Assembly (NCBI RefSeq): GCF_001463705.1
Contig: NZ_BBWH01000009.1
Coordinates: 1 to 64,000, forward strand
Length of the DNA: 64,000 nucleotides
Origin: Aureimonas sp. AU12
GTDB lineage: Bacteria; Pseudomonadota; Alphaproteobacteria; Rhizobiales; Rhizobiaceae
Reading direction: 5' to 3'
Below, piece after piece: positions 33,187-42,105 of the stretch. The position numbers were made by a program, and so were the translations under genes. Below the pieces are notes generated by a model that worked only from the letters and a program-made list of their open reading frames with translations, was not told where the DNA came from and did no database searches. Position 1 is the stretch's first letter, and each line of letters starts with the position of its first letter.

Positions 33187-34544
33187 GCCAGACCATCGAT
33201 AGGCCGAGCGTCGCCTTCGTCGACGACGACGAGACGCTTCGCGATGCCAACCGGCAGACGCTCGACCTCGCGGGCTTCACGCCGATGACCTTTCCCGACG
33301 GCGAGAGCGCGCTGGCGGGGATTACGGCAGAATTCCCAGGCGTCGTCGTCACCGACATCCGCATGCCCGGCATGGGCGGGCTCGAACTCTTCCGGCGCTT
33401 GCGGGCGATGGATCCCGACCTGCCGGTGATCCTCGTCACCGGCCATGGCGACGTGGCGATGGCGGTGGATGCGCTGCGCGAGGGGGCCTACGACTTCATC
33501 GCCAAGCCCTATGCCACCGATCGCCTCGTCGAGAGCGTGCGCCGCGCCACCGAGAAGCGTCGGCTGGTGCTGGAAAACCGGCAGCTGCGGGCGCTGGCCG
33601 AGCGCGCCGCCGACGACGACATGCCCCTGATCGGCGAAAGCCCCGGCATGGAGCGGCTGCGCCGCACGCTGCGGCAGATTGCCGACGCCGACGTGGATGT
33701 GCTCGTCGAGGGCGAGACCGGCTCGGGCAAGGAGGTCGTCGCCAGCCTCCTGCATCGCTGGAGCCGGCGAGCTCCCCGCCCCTTCGTCGCGCTGAATTGC
33801 GGCGCGCTGCCGGAAACGGTGATCGAGAGCGAGTTGTTCGGCCACGAGGCCGGCGCCTTCACCGGCGCTCTGAAGAAGCGCGTCGGGCGTATCGAACATT
33901 CGAGCGGCGGCACGCTGTTTCTCGACGAGATCGAATCGATGCCGCCGGCCCTGCAGGTGAAACTGCTGCGCGTTCTCGAAACCCGCGAGGTCGAACCGCT
34001 CGGCACCAACCAGCGCCGGGCGGTGGATCTTCGCGTCGTCGCCGCCGCGAAGGTCGATCTCGGCGACCCCACCGCCCGCGGCTATTTTCGCGAAGACCTG
34101 TTCTACCGTCTGAATGTGGTGACCGTTCGCATTCCACCGCTGCGCGAGAGACGCGACGACGTGCCCCTGCTCTTCGCGCATTTCCTGGCCCGCGCCGCGG
34201 AGCGCTTCCGCCGCGAGTTGCCGCCGCTGTCGAGCGGCGTCGCGCGGCGACTGGCCACCCACCTCTGGCCCGGCAACGTGCGGGAACTCTCGCACTATGC
34301 CGAGCGCGTCGCCCTCGGTCTCGGCGAGGACGACGCCGATGTGCCGGCTGCGGGATCTGCCGGGCTGACGCTTCCCGAGCGCGTGGACCGGTTCGAAGCG
34401 GGCGTGATCCGCGAGACGCTGGCCAACGAGGGCGGTGACGTGCGCAGGACGATCGAGGCGCTGGGCCTGCCGCGAAAGACGTTCTACGACAAGCTCCAAC
34501 GCCATGGGATCAGCCGACGCGACTTCCTGCAATCCGAGGACTGA
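33183..34544 (+). CDS. dctD: Sigma-54-dependent response regulator DctD
   Basis: 453 residues. Receiver domain (about 8-120) with acidic pair VDDDE and phospho-aspartate D58 in [15 protein letters not shown]+ domain with Walker A GETGSGKE, the sigma-54 contact loop GAFTGA, Walker [10 protein letters not shown], and arginine region [12 protein letters not shown]-terminal Fis helix-turn-helix [26 protein letters not shown]. It activates dctA by remodelling RpoN polymerase. Translationally coupled to dctB (overlapping ATGA). No frameshift or missing motif. Confidence 0.97.
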   Translation: MSQTIDRPSVAFVDDDETLRDANRQTLDLAGFTPMTFPDGESALAGITAEFPGVVVTDIRMPGMGGLELFRRLRAMDPDLPVILVTGHGDVAMAVDALREGAYDFIAKPYATDRLVESVRRATEKRRLVLENRQLRALAERAADDDMPLIGESPGMERLRRTLRQIADADVDVLVEGETGSGKEVVASLLHRWSRRAPRPFVALNCGALPETVIESELFGHEAGAFTGALKKRVGRIEHSSGGTLFLDEIESMPPALQVKLLRVLETREVEPLGTNQRRAVDLRVVAAAKVDLGDPTARGYFREDLFYRLNVVTVRIPPLRERRDDVPLLFAHFLARAAERFRRELPPLSSGVARRLATHLWPGNVRELSHYAERVALGLGEDDADVPAAGSAGLTLPERVDRFEAGVIRETLANEGGDVRRTIEALGLPRKTFYDKLQRHGISRRDFLQSED

Positions 34545-34553
34545 GTGTCTCGC

Positions 34554-34805
34554 TCAGGCGACGCCGCGAATGGCCTCGATCACCTTGCCGAGCTTCCGCG
34601 CGCCTTCGTCGGTCAGGGTGCCGCGCTCGCCTTCCGGCTCGAGAAGACCAGCGCTCTCCATTTCCTTCACGCCTTCGGGGTCGGCGTGATGGCCCTTTCC
34701 ATCGTCGAGTACGACCCGCGTCACGCTCTCGCCACTGACGAGGGAATGATAGGCGGCGAAGGTGAGGATCGAGAGAGCGTGATCGCTGAGCGGGGTGTCG
34801 GACAT
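34554..34805 (-). CDS. Hypothetical small protein, 83 aa
   Basis: A soluble, helical protein: LSDHALSILTFAAYHSLVSG, then a charged turn DDGKGHHADPEGVKEMESAGLLEPEGERG and LTDEGARKLGKVIEAI. The pattern helix - 'G(L/V)LEP' - 'LT(D/E)EG' resembles the wing part of winged-helix proteins, but I would not call it DNA-binding on that alone. GGAGG lies four bases before the ATG. It converges with dctD nine bases after that gene's stop. Confidence 0.7.
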   Translation of the reverse strand: MSDTPLSDHALSILTFAAYHSLVSGESVTRVVLDDGKGHHADPEGVKEMESAGLLEPEGERGTLTDEGARKLGKVIEAIRGVA

Positions 34806-34970
34806 GGTGCCTCCGTACATATTCATGCGTGTGGAGAGACAATGCATTCCGATCGCAGGCGCTCCGCACCCGTGGCGATGTTTCGCAGGCGCCGAACTTC
34901 CCGTCCGGCCTTCTCGACAGCGCCACGAACTGGCCTTACCTCACACGCCCCGACCGGCATGGCATGGACG

Positions 34971-35228
34971 ATGACGACGCAGACCAATCCCGAACTCAGC
35001 GCTCTCATTCACGAGGTGCTCGAAGCCAATCTCCTGAAGTCGGGCTCCCGCGAGCGAGCCGTGGCCGAGCGGGTCGCCGAACTCGGCATCGGCAAGCTGC
35101 CGCCGGAGGAGCGCGACCTTTTCGAGCGGGCCGTCCTGCCGATCCTCGCCAAGCCGCTTCGCGAGCAGATCGCCGTGGCCTCCATCATCCAGCGCGGCGG
35201 CTACGTGCCGAGAAAAATCGACTACTGA
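34971..35228 (+). CDS. Hypothetical protein, 85 aa, tandem paralogue 1
   Basis: Reads NPELSALIHEVLEANLLKSG, then KLPPEERDLFERAVLPILAKPLREQI, ending GGYVPRKIDY. It aligns without gaps of note to the next gene (PEL..LI.E...A.LLK.G; ERVLPILSKP; VPRK/R), so the two are duplicates of one small soluble helical protein. The ribosome site is weak; an ATG four codons upstream is possible. No family is recognised. Confidence 0.72.
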   Translation: MTTQTNPELSALIHEVLEANLLKSGSRERAVAERVAELGIGKLPPEERDLFERAVLPILAKPLREQIAVASIIQRGGYVPRKIDY

Positions 35229-35307
35229 ACGCGGCCGCATCGGCCTCGTGCAGCCCTGATTCGCTGGCAGACGATCGCAATTTTCGTAAAGGTTTCAGCA
35301 ACCCTCG

Positions 35308-35339
35308 AACCCGGCGCAGAGCTTGCGGCGCCGGGGTTT
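35308..35339 (+). terminator. Probable terminator between the two paralogues
   Basis: AACCCGGCGC pairs with GCGCCGGGGTT (one bulged G) around a 10-base loop, followed by a short TTT. The second paralogue probably has its own promoter. Confidence 0.5.
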
Positions 35340-35412
35340 CAGCCTTCTGTCAAGCCGTGGAAACGAGCGATCGACACGCTATGTGCCGGCTTCGAATTGA
35401 CGGAGACGACGC

Positions 35413-35670
35413 ATGCCCCTGCACCCCGAACCCGAACTCGCGATCCTCATCGCCGAAGCCATCGACGCCGGCCTGCTGAAGCATGGAACGTCCGAACACA
35501 AGATCGCCTGCCTCTTCGCCACCAAGGGTCAGGGGCGGCTGACGCCGACCGAGCGACGCACCTTCGAGGAGCGCGTGCTGCCGATCCTCTCCAAGCCCAT
35601 CGAGACGCAGATCTTCATCCAGTCCCTCGCGCGCCGCGCCAACCGGGTGCCGCGCCGCGTCGCCGTGTGA
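35413..35670 (+). CDS. Hypothetical protein, 85 aa, tandem paralogue 2
   Basis: Reads EPELAILIAEAIDAGLLKHG, then RLTPTERRTFEERVLPILSKPIETQIFIQSLA, ending VPRRVAV. Exactly the same length as the preceding gene and clearly homologous along its whole length, but with a distinct middle (SEHKIACLFATKGQG). GGAG lies six bases before the ATG. Function unknown; the conserved PILxKP segment is the best family signature. Confidence 0.75.
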   Translation: MPLHPEPELAILIAEAIDAGLLKHGTSEHKIACLFATKGQGRLTPTERRTFEERVLPILSKPIETQIFIQSLARRANRVPRRVAV

Positions 35671-35728
35671 GGCCGACGGGCGGCGCGTCCGCACGCCGCC
35701 GAAACATCCCGCGTCCATCGAAAGCCAG

Positions 35729-36841
35729 TCAGCCGAAGGCGAGGATGTGGTTGTCCCAGACGACCTCGGCTCGCCGCATCGTCTGGGCCATGTCCGGCAG
35801 GTGACACACGGCCCCGTTGCCCCCGGTGGCCATCAGGCCGGTGAGGGAGGCATCCGGCGCCAGCCCGCAGCCTTCCTGCAGCGACAGGCTCTCGATCGTC
35901 GCGCCCGTCGCCGTATCGAGGACGAGCACGGTGTTGCCGCGCGGCGAGGCGAAGGCAACGCGCGATCCGTCGCGCGAGCAGGCGACCGACCCGACATAGT
36001 TGGCGAGCGCGCCGACATGCGCCTCGTCGAGATCGGCCAGCCGCAGCGTCTCGCCCGGCCGGGCGCAGCCGGCCAGCACCGGGCGTTCCGTTTCCGGACC
36101 CTCGTACTGGCAGCCGAACCAGACCGCGCCGCCCGCGTCCACCGCGAGATGGCGGATCGACAGCTGGTGGAGATCGGCTGGAAGCACGTGCTTGTCGAGG
36201 ATCTGCCCGTCGCGGCGGCGGATGAAGACGAGCGAGGGCTCCATCGTCGCAAGGTTCAGCTTCTGGCGTCCGAAATCGGGATGGGTCTCGATCCCGCCAT
36301 TGGCGACGACGATCGTCTCGCCATCCGGCATCAGCAGGGCCTCGTGCGGGTCCATGCCGCCGGTCTCGAACTCGCCGATCTTGGAATAGCCCGCCCGCAC
36401 GTCGTAGACGCCGATGAGGCCGCGCGCAGCGTCGTAGTCGTTCTCGGTGGCGTAGAGCAGCGCTCCGTCCGGCGAGAAGAAGCCGTGGCCGAAGAAATGC
36501 CGCCCCTCCTGCGAGACGATCGTGGTCTCGGCCTTGCCGCTGCGCGGATCGAAGACCGCCGCGAAGGTGGCCGGGCGCCGGGCGAAGACGACGGCGCGGC
36601 GCGAGACGGGATCGAAGGTGACATCGTGGCCGCGATCGGGCAGGTCGATGCGCGAGAGGATCCGCCCGCGCTCGTCGAAGACGGCGCAGGCCGAGCCGCC
36701 CCCCGGCAGGTCGCAGGCACTGGCGAACAGCATGTCCGAACGCTCGATCGCCTCGGCGGCGCCCGGCGCGAGCGTCGCAAGGAACGCGGCGCCCGCGCCT
36801 TTGAGGAAGGTGCGGCGGTCGAGCGGCCGGATCAGTGCCAT
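35729..36841 (-). CDS. DUF1513 Tat-exported beta-propeller-like protein
   Basis: 370 residues. A twin-arginine signal RRTFLKGAGAAFLATLAPGAAEA (about 9-31) sends it folded to the periplasm. The mature part has repeated strand motifs such as DVTFDPVSRRAVVFARRP, FFSPDGALLYATEND and SRDGSRVAFASPRGN, a WD40/YVTN-type propeller; conserved HGFFSPDG and DPHEALLMPDG may bind metal. It is the last gene of the imelysin cluster, whose members are periplasmic iron-related proteins. Its biochemical role is not known. Separated from the gene before it by 170 bases with a strong stem-loop. Confidence 0.88.
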   Translation of the reverse strand: MALIRPLDRRTFLKGAGAAFLATLAPGAAEAIERSDMLFASACDLPGGGSACAVFDERGRILSRIDLPDRGHDVTFDPVSRRAVVFARRPATFAAVFDPRSGKAETTIVSQEGRHFFGHGFFSPDGALLYATENDYDAARGLIGVYDVRAGYSKIGEFETGGMDPHEALLMPDGETIVVANGGIETHPDFGRQKLNLATMEPSLVFIRRRDGQILDKHVLPADLHQLSIRHLAVDAGGAVWFGCQYEGPETERPVLAGCARPGETLRLADLDEAHVGALANYVGSVACSRDGSRVAFASPRGNTVLVLDTATGATIESLSLQEGCGLAPDASLTGLMATGGNGAVCHLPDMAQTMRRAEVVWDNHILAFG

Positions 36842-36964
36842 GGACGGATCTCCCGAGGCACCGGGGATGCGCCGATGCGAAGTTGCGCTTTGGAAGAACG
36901 GAGCGGCGCCGGAGCCGATCCAACGACATCGGTTCGCCGGATGTGCTTCCGATCTTGGTCAAGT

Positions 36965-36988
36965 CCGCTTCGTCCGACGACGAAGCGG
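36965..36988 (-). other. Intercistronic stem-loop
   Basis: Perfect 10-bp arms CCGCTTCGTC / GACGAAGCGG with tetraloop CGAC, 23 bases after the stop of the second imelysin gene. No T-run follows, so it is more likely an mRNA-stabilising or processing structure than a terminator. Confidence 0.5.
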
Positions 36989-37011
36989 GCTCCGCCTCGT
37001 CTGGAAAGGCT

Positions 37012-38109
37012 TCAATCGCCGTCGAGCGAGGAGAAGCCGGCGGAGACGCCGAGCGCCGGCGCGACCTCGGTGGCGAGCGTCGATTCGATGCCGCGGATTT
37101 CCAGCACCATGGCCTGCAGGGTGCCGTGGCCGTTGGGCGTCGCGGCCGCATCGGCGGGCGTCGGGGTCAAGGTTGCGAGCGAGCTGCGAAGGGTCTCGAA
37201 TTCCAGTGTGACCGAAGCGGGAACCCAGCTCGAATCCTCCGGCAGGATGTCGAAGAGGCCCGAGCCCAGCATCAAGGCGCTCAGGCCGTCGAGATCGGCC
37301 TGCAGGACGGCGGCGTCGAGGTCCGAGCGGTGGAAGAGGAAGAGACCCGGCTTCGCCTCCGCCACGCTCTTGCCGATGCCGGGCAGGATGCGCAGGTCCC
37401 GCACCGCCTCCAGCCCGTGGATTGCAGTGCCGAGAATCTCCTGCAGCGCGTCGTTCGCGGTGCGGTAGTTCGGGTCGGCGGCGCTCGGCTGGATCAGCCG
37501 GCGTCCGATGCCGTCCGCAGCTTTCCATTCGACCGCGACATTGGCCGCCATGTCGCGAAGGTTGGCGGCGACGCCGCGCGCATAGCGACAGCGGAAGTCG
37601 CCGGCCGGGGTGGCGAGGTCGTCGGACCCCGTGCCGAACAGGAGCGCCTCCAGCGCCGTCAGCCCTTGCACCGCGACGCTCTTGGCGTGGAGCCCGTCGG
37701 GATCGACGGCCGCCGCGTCCTGTCGCGCCAGGATCTCACCGACCTGCCGCAACGCGACGCCGCGCCGGTCCGGCCAGAACAGGAAGCGCTCGATGCGGTT
37801 GTCCTGCGCGATCGGGCCGAAGCGAACGAACTCGATGGCGCCGAAGGCCCGCGCGAGATCGCCGAAACGCAGTCGGACCGCATCGAGCGCCGCCGGCGAC
37901 GGCGCCGCGCAGAGCGCCGCGGTGGTCTCGGCCGCATCGGCCGACGCCTTGGCAAGAGCGTCGTAGCCCGGCCGGATCACGTCCTCGACCGCGCGGCGCA
38001 CGACCTCCTCACGCGTCGTGGCCGGCCGGGTTTCGGGCGCCACTGCCAGCGCCGGCGCGGAAGCTGCGAGGGCGAATGCCAGCATGGGCAGCGAAAACAG
38101 CAAGCGCAT
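37012..38109 (-). CDS. Imelysin-family periplasmic protein (second copy)
   Basis: 365 residues with signal peptide MRLLFSLPMLAFALAASAPALA. The imelysin (M75/ICMP) core is helical; the stretch GTAIHGLEAVRD occupies the region of the family GxHxxE-type motif but carries no clear E three residues after H in that form. It differs strongly from the first imelysin of the cluster. The ATG overlaps the upstream gene's stop by one base (TGATG), so translation is coupled; an adjacent GTG is less likely. Probably a periplasmic iron- or ligand-binding component. Confidence 0.87.
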   Translation of the reverse strand: MRLLFSLPMLAFALAASAPALAVAPETRPATTREEVVRRAVEDVIRPGYDALAKASADAAETTAALCAAPSPAALDAVRLRFGDLARAFGAIEFVRFGPIAQDNRIERFLFWPDRRGVALRQVGEILARQDAAAVDPDGLHAKSVAVQGLTALEALLFGTGSDDLATPAGDFRCRYARGVAANLRDMAANVAVEWKAADGIGRRLIQPSAADPNYRTANDALQEILGTAIHGLEAVRDLRILPGIGKSVAEAKPGLFLFHRSDLDAAVLQADLDGLSALMLGSGLFDILPEDSSWVPASVTLEFETLRSSLATLTPTPADAAATPNGHGTLQAMVLEIRGIESTLATEVAPALGVSAGFSSLDGD

Positions 38110-39638
38110 CACAGCGACTCCAGAAATGCGAGGACGGCGGCACGGTCGGGCGCGGCCATGGCGGCGAAGGCGTCGCGCGCCCGCTGCGCCTCGCCCCCAT
38201 GCCAGAGGATCGCCTCGGTCGCGTTGCGCGCCCGCCCGTCATGCAGAAGAAGCGTGTGCCCGCTCACGGTCTGCGTCAAGCCGATACCCCAGAGCGGCGG
38301 CGTGCGCCATTCGGCGGGTCCGGCGTCGCCCACCGTCGAGCCGTCTGCAAGCCCCTCGCCCATGTCGTGCAGGAGAAAGTCGGAATAGGGCCAGATGAGC
38401 TGGAAGGCCCGTGCCTTGTCCGGCGCCGCGCGGCTGGTGACGAATTTCGGCGTGTGACAGGCGGCGCAGCCCGTCTCGTAGAAGAGCTGCTTGCCGCGTA
38501 GCACCTGCGGGTCGCCGATCGCGCGACGGGCGGGAACGGCGAGGTTCTGCGAGTAGAAGGTGACGAGGCCGAGCACGGGATCGGGCGCCTCGACATCGCC
38601 GAGACGCGGCTGAACGCCGGTGGGCGCCTCGCGGCAGGCGGTCTGCGCCGGCATGCAATCGCCGTAGGACGCTTTGAAGAGAGGCGTCGAGATGCCGATG
38701 TCGCCGGCAAACGCATCGGCCGACTGGATCTCGATCGTCGGCGCGCTGGCCTTCCAGCCGAAGCGGCCGAGGACGAGATGCCCCGTCCCGTCCGGCACCA
38801 TCGAGGCGCGGCCGGATACGCCGTCGCCGTCCCGGTCGTCGGGGTCGGCCTTGGCGAGAATGTCTTCCGCTGCGATCGCCTCGACGAGGCCGAGGCCGAT
38901 CATCGGTGGAGCGTTGCGCGGCGAGAGGATGGTCTTGGGATCGAGCGGCCCGTAGCCGAGATCGACGGCGCTGTAGGTCGGGCGGCGCAGCGGCACGATC
39001 GTTCCGTCGCCGAGTTGCACAGGCTCTTCGGAATACTCGATCCGCATCTGCCCTTCCGGTGCCAGACCCGGCACGGCGAAGGTCTGGAGCTGGCCACCAT
39101 AGACGGGATCGGGAATGCGCGGCAGCGCATGGCTGGCGAGGATCTGGCGCTCCTCGTCGGTCTCTGCGGGCTTTGACAGCCGCAGGAACATCGAGGTCGA
39201 GTCCTCGCCGGCCAGCGGCGGATGCCCGCGCCCGTCCTTCAAGTGGCAGGACTGGCAGGAGCGCGCGTTGAACAGAGGTCCGAGCCCGTCGGAAGCGGCG
39301 GTGGACGAGGGAGACGAGACCCAGAGCTTACGAAAAAGGGCGTTGCCGAGCTTGAAGCGCTCCTCGCCCTCGAAGCCGATATTGGCGGCCGATTGCGAGA
39401 AGCTGTCGCGGTTCACCAGCTTGCGGCTGGTGCCGGCGCCGCCCTGCATCTCCTCGAAGGCTTCGGCCTTGGTGAAGTCAGTGGTCGGCTTCGTCACGGC
39501 GACGACGCGCTTGAGATCCTTGGCGTCGAGATCGCCGCGCACCGGCAGGTCCAGCCCGAAACCGGCCGTGACCGGAAGCGCCGCACCGAGAGTCGCGACG
39601 AGACCCAGCACCCAGAGACCGCGCACGGCACCCACCAT
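38109..39638 (-). CDS. Di-haem c-type cytochrome, thiol-oxidoreductase-like (DUF1111)
   Basis: 509 residues with signal peptide WVLGLVATLGAALPVTAG. Two haem-attachment sites are visible: CQSCH in FNARSCQSCHLKDGRGHPP (about residue 125) and CAACH in ETGCAACHTPKF, as in the di-haem oxidoreductase/MauG-like DUF1111 family. It may oxidise iron or pass electrons in the periplasm. The start MVGAVRGLW opens the signal peptide; a start 19 codons upstream would put the ribosome site inside a 14-bp hairpin. It follows the first imelysin and overlaps the second. Confidence 0.9.
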   Translation of the reverse strand: MVGAVRGLWVLGLVATLGAALPVTAGFGLDLPVRGDLDAKDLKRVVAVTKPTTDFTKAEAFEEMQGGAGTSRKLVNRDSFSQSAANIGFEGEERFKLGNALFRKLWVSSPSSTAASDGLGPLFNARSCQSCHLKDGRGHPPLAGEDSTSMFLRLSKPAETDEERQILASHALPRIPDPVYGGQLQTFAVPGLAPEGQMRIEYSEEPVQLGDGTIVPLRRPTYSAVDLGYGPLDPKTILSPRNAPPMIGLGLVEAIAAEDILAKADPDDRDGDGVSGRASMVPDGTGHLVLGRFGWKASAPTIEIQSADAFAGDIGISTPLFKASYGDCMPAQTACREAPTGVQPRLGDVEAPDPVLGLVTFYSQNLAVPARRAIGDPQVLRGKQLFYETGCAACHTPKFVTSRAAPDKARAFQLIWPYSDFLLHDMGEGLADGSTVGDAGPAEWRTPPLWGIGLTQTVSGHTLLLHDGRARNATEAILWHGGEAQRARDAFAAMAAPDRAAVLAFLESL

Positions 39639-39695
39639 CGTCGTCTTTCGCTTCGAGCCGATCCCGGCGGGACGGCGGCTGCTCTCGAACGGCAT

Positions 39696-39728
39696 CGAGC
39701 CGCCGCATCAAGACGATGCGGCGGCTCG
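39696..39728 (-). other. 14-bp intercistronic hairpin
   Basis: Perfect arms CGAGCCGCCGCATC / GATGCGGCGGCTCG with a 5-base loop, between the first imelysin gene and the di-haem gene. Without a T-run it would act as an mRNA stabiliser or partial attenuator after the first gene. Confidence 0.6.
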
Positions 39729-39749
39729 GCTCTTCGATCCCGCGTGGTC

Positions 39750-41036
39750 CTACTGGAAGACCGCGTTCGTGTTGTCGAGGCTGTCTGAGCCCTCGATCGT
39801 GACATTCTCGATCTCAAGCGCCGATACGGCGCGCTCGATCGAGCGGGTCTGCGTCACCAACGCATCGATCGCGGCCTGGACGCGCGCGTTGCCGGCCTCG
39901 TTGCCTTCGGCGATCTGCTGGTCGTAGGCCTCGCCCTTCTCGGCGGCATCGACGATCTGCTGCTGGGCGGCGATGCTGGCGTCGATCTTGGCCTTGATCT
40001 CGGCATCGACGGCCGGATCCTTCGCCGCCACGAGATCGGAGATCGACGGCCCCTCGACGATCGATCCGTCGAGGCGCTGGTAGCGCCCGTCATAGACGTT
40101 GCGGATGCCGATTACGTCGTTGAAATGCGAGATGTGCGTGTTGTCGGAGAAGCAGTCGTGCTCCTCTTCGGGATCATGAAGCAGCAGGCCGAGCTTCATC
40201 CGCTCGCCCGCCAGTTCGCCGTAGGACAGCGAGCCGAGGCCGGTGAGGATGGCGGGAATGCCCACCGCCGGGTCGTCGGTCATCTGCTTGCGCGCCGCCC
40301 CGCCGTCGCGCCAGTCGCCGACCATCTCCTCGAGATCGGACACGAGCAGCGTCACCGCGGCGTTCAGATATTCGCCGCGCCGGTCGCAGTTGCCGTTGGT
40401 GCATTCGGTCCGCGAGTAGTCGGTCCAGGGGCGGTTGCCGGCGCCCGGTCCCGTGCCGTTCAGATCCTGCCCCCAGAGCAGGAACTCGATCGCATGGTAG
40501 CCCGTGGCGACGTTCGCCTCGACGTCGCCGGCTTCCTGCAGCTTGTCCTGCAGGAGTTCGGGCGTGATCTCCGTGGTATCGACCACCTCGCCGCCGACCG
40601 TGATCTGCTTGTTGGCGATCACGTTGGCCGTGTAGAGCGAGTTGGTGTCGGAATCCGAGCCGTAGGCCGGGCTCACGTAGTCGATGAGACCCTCATCGAG
40701 CGGCCAGGCATTCACCCGGCCCTCCCAGTCGTCCACCACCGGATTGCCGAAGCGGAAGGCCTCGCTCTGCTGGTAGGCGGGGCGGGCCGCCTTCCAGGCG
40801 AGCCGCGCCTTGTCGAGCGTTTCCTGCGATGGATTCACGATGAGCGCGTCCGTCGCCTGCTTCAGTGCCTGCGCGCCGATCAGCGCGTCCTCGTAGGTGG
40901 AGAGGGCGATGTCGGAATAGGTCCGCAGCACTGCTGCCGGCTCGGCCGTTGCCGTCTGTGCAAGGGCCGGCGCGAACGGCATGGCGGCGCTGGCTGACAG
41001 GAGAAGTGCCGATATCAGGCGGTTCGTTGGGGTCAC
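39750..41036 (-). CDS. Imelysin-family periplasmic protein, IrpA-like (first gene of cluster, GTG start)
   Basis: 428 residues, signal peptide MTPTNRLISALLLSASAAMPFAPALA. The imelysin signature GYHAIEFLLWGQD supplies the conserved GxHxxE motif (H and E proposed metal ligands). It also has an inserted CTNGNCDRRGEYL loop with two cysteines. The GTG start is chosen because AAGGA lies eight bases upstream and it opens the signal peptide. Imelysins of this type (IrpA, insulin-cleaving ICMP relatives) are iron-regulated. A TTGGAA-N3-TTCCAA dyad lies about 150 bases upstream. Confidence 0.92.
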   Translation of the reverse strand: MTPTNRLISALLLSASAAMPFAPALAQTATAEPAAVLRTYSDIALSTYEDALIGAQALKQATDALIVNPSQETLDKARLAWKAARPAYQQSEAFRFGNPVVDDWEGRVNAWPLDEGLIDYVSPAYGSDSDTNSLYTANVIANKQITVGGEVVDTTEITPELLQDKLQEAGDVEANVATGYHAIEFLLWGQDLNGTGPGAGNRPWTDYSRTECTNGNCDRRGEYLNAAVTLLVSDLEEMVGDWRDGGAARKQMTDDPAVGIPAILTGLGSLSYGELAGERMKLGLLLHDPEEEHDCFSDNTHISHFNDVIGIRNVYDGRYQRLDGSIVEGPSISDLVAAKDPAVDAEIKAKIDASIAAQQQIVDAAEKGEAYDQQIAEGNEAGNARVQAAIDALVTQTRSIERAVSALEIENVTIEGSDSLDNTNAVFQ

Positions 41037-41188
41037 CGTGCGGATCCTTCTCCAGCCCCCGCGCCGATCTCGAAGAGCCCTGCTCGGCCCGGCGTGGTTC
41101 TGCCGTGGGCTCCTAGGCTTCACTCCCTTTGAAGTCAACTGCATCGCTCATGTTCATCGGTCTCGACTTACTTGCCGGACGCCGAAGC

Positions 41189-41203
41189 TTGGAAGCATTC
41201 CAA
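41189..41203. promoter_or_regulatory. Iron-box-like dyad upstream of the imelysin cluster
   Basis: TTGGAAGCATTCCAA, perfect 6-bp arms around 3 bases. The core GAA-N3-TTC is that of Irr (iron control element) boxes in Rhizobiales. The same motif, with one base changed in the spacer, lies before dps. It falls between the imelysin operon and the 3' end of the protease gene. Confidence 0.55.
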
Positions 41204-41210
41204 AGTTGCA

Positions 41211-41915
41211 TCATGGTCGACGCAAGTCTTCCGAGGTTCGAGCTAGCCGCGACATCTCGTCCAGCACCGCGCGCCAGGCCGAAACCGGCACCGCGAGACC
41301 CGACCGCCCCGTCTCCTCGCCCGCCACTGTGATGCCCACCAGGGCGCCGGTCGTCCGCGCCGTGAGCGGCCCGCCGGAAAAGCCGTGCGGCGCACGGCAG
41401 TCGGTGGCGATAAGGCCCAGCGGCGCGCGCGGCAAACGGGCGCAGGCGTCGGATCGGCCGAGGCGATAGGGCCGGTCGCGCGCGAACCCGAGCGACATCA
41501 ACGCCTCGCCGGCGGCCGGCTCGTCCGCCAGTTGCGGCAGCGCGATCGTCGGCGGCGCCTTGGTCTTCAGTTCGAGCAGCGCCCAATCGCGGGCGAGCGT
41601 CTCGATCGGCCGGGAGGGATCGTAGAGCGGATCCGTCCGGTAGGCGGTCGCGACCGTGTGAAACGCGTAGGCGCCCCGGTCGAAGCCAAGGAGGACATGG
41701 ATCGCCTCGGCGGGAAGCCAGCGGTTCACGCGCGGATTGAAGACGCAATGCGCGGCGGTCAGCGCGATGCGACGGGTGAGGAGGATGCCGGAGCAGAAGG
41801 CGCCCGCTGAGTTGTTGATCCGCGCGACGGCAGCGCCAAGGTCGTCTGCGCGCACCGGGTTCGCCGGCAACAGGGCTGCGAGCAGCAGGCAGACGAGGCG
41901 GATGGACAATCTCAT
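41211..41915 (-). CDS. Trypsin-like serine protease, exported
   Basis: 234 residues with signal peptide MRLSIRLVCLLLAALLPANPVRA. The chymotrypsin-fold triad is complete: His in LTAAHCVF, Asp in ARDWALLEL, Ser in PHGFSGGPL. Cysteines around the histidine (FCSG...AAHC) fit the usual disulphide. The start opens the signal peptide; the ribosome site is weak. It is short compared with DegP proteases and has no PDZ domain. Divergent from the DUF2076 gene. Substrate unknown; periplasmic or secreted. Confidence 0.88.
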   Translation of the reverse strand: MRLSIRLVCLLLAALLPANPVRADDLGAAVARINNSAGAFCSGILLTRRIALTAAHCVFNPRVNRWLPAEAIHVLLGFDRGAYAFHTVATAYRTDPLYDPSRPIETLARDWALLELKTKAPPTIALPQLADEPAAGEALMSLGFARDRPYRLGRSDACARLPRAPLGLIATDCRAPHGFSGGPLTARTTGALVGITVAGEETGRSGLAVPVSAWRAVLDEMSRLARTSEDLRRP

Positions 41916-42105
41916 CGCGTGCCGATGCGCCTTCCCGGCCGCGCCCACAAGCCGAGACCTTACCAGCAGATGAAATTTGACGGCGGCGCTGGAAGCGTCG
42001 GTGTCGCAGGCGCATGTTCGTCCCCGTCCGCCCCCGCTGGTCCCTCGGCCCGCATCGCGACGGACGCATCGGCCGGGAACGGCCCAGAGGGCGAGCGAGC
42101 GCGAC

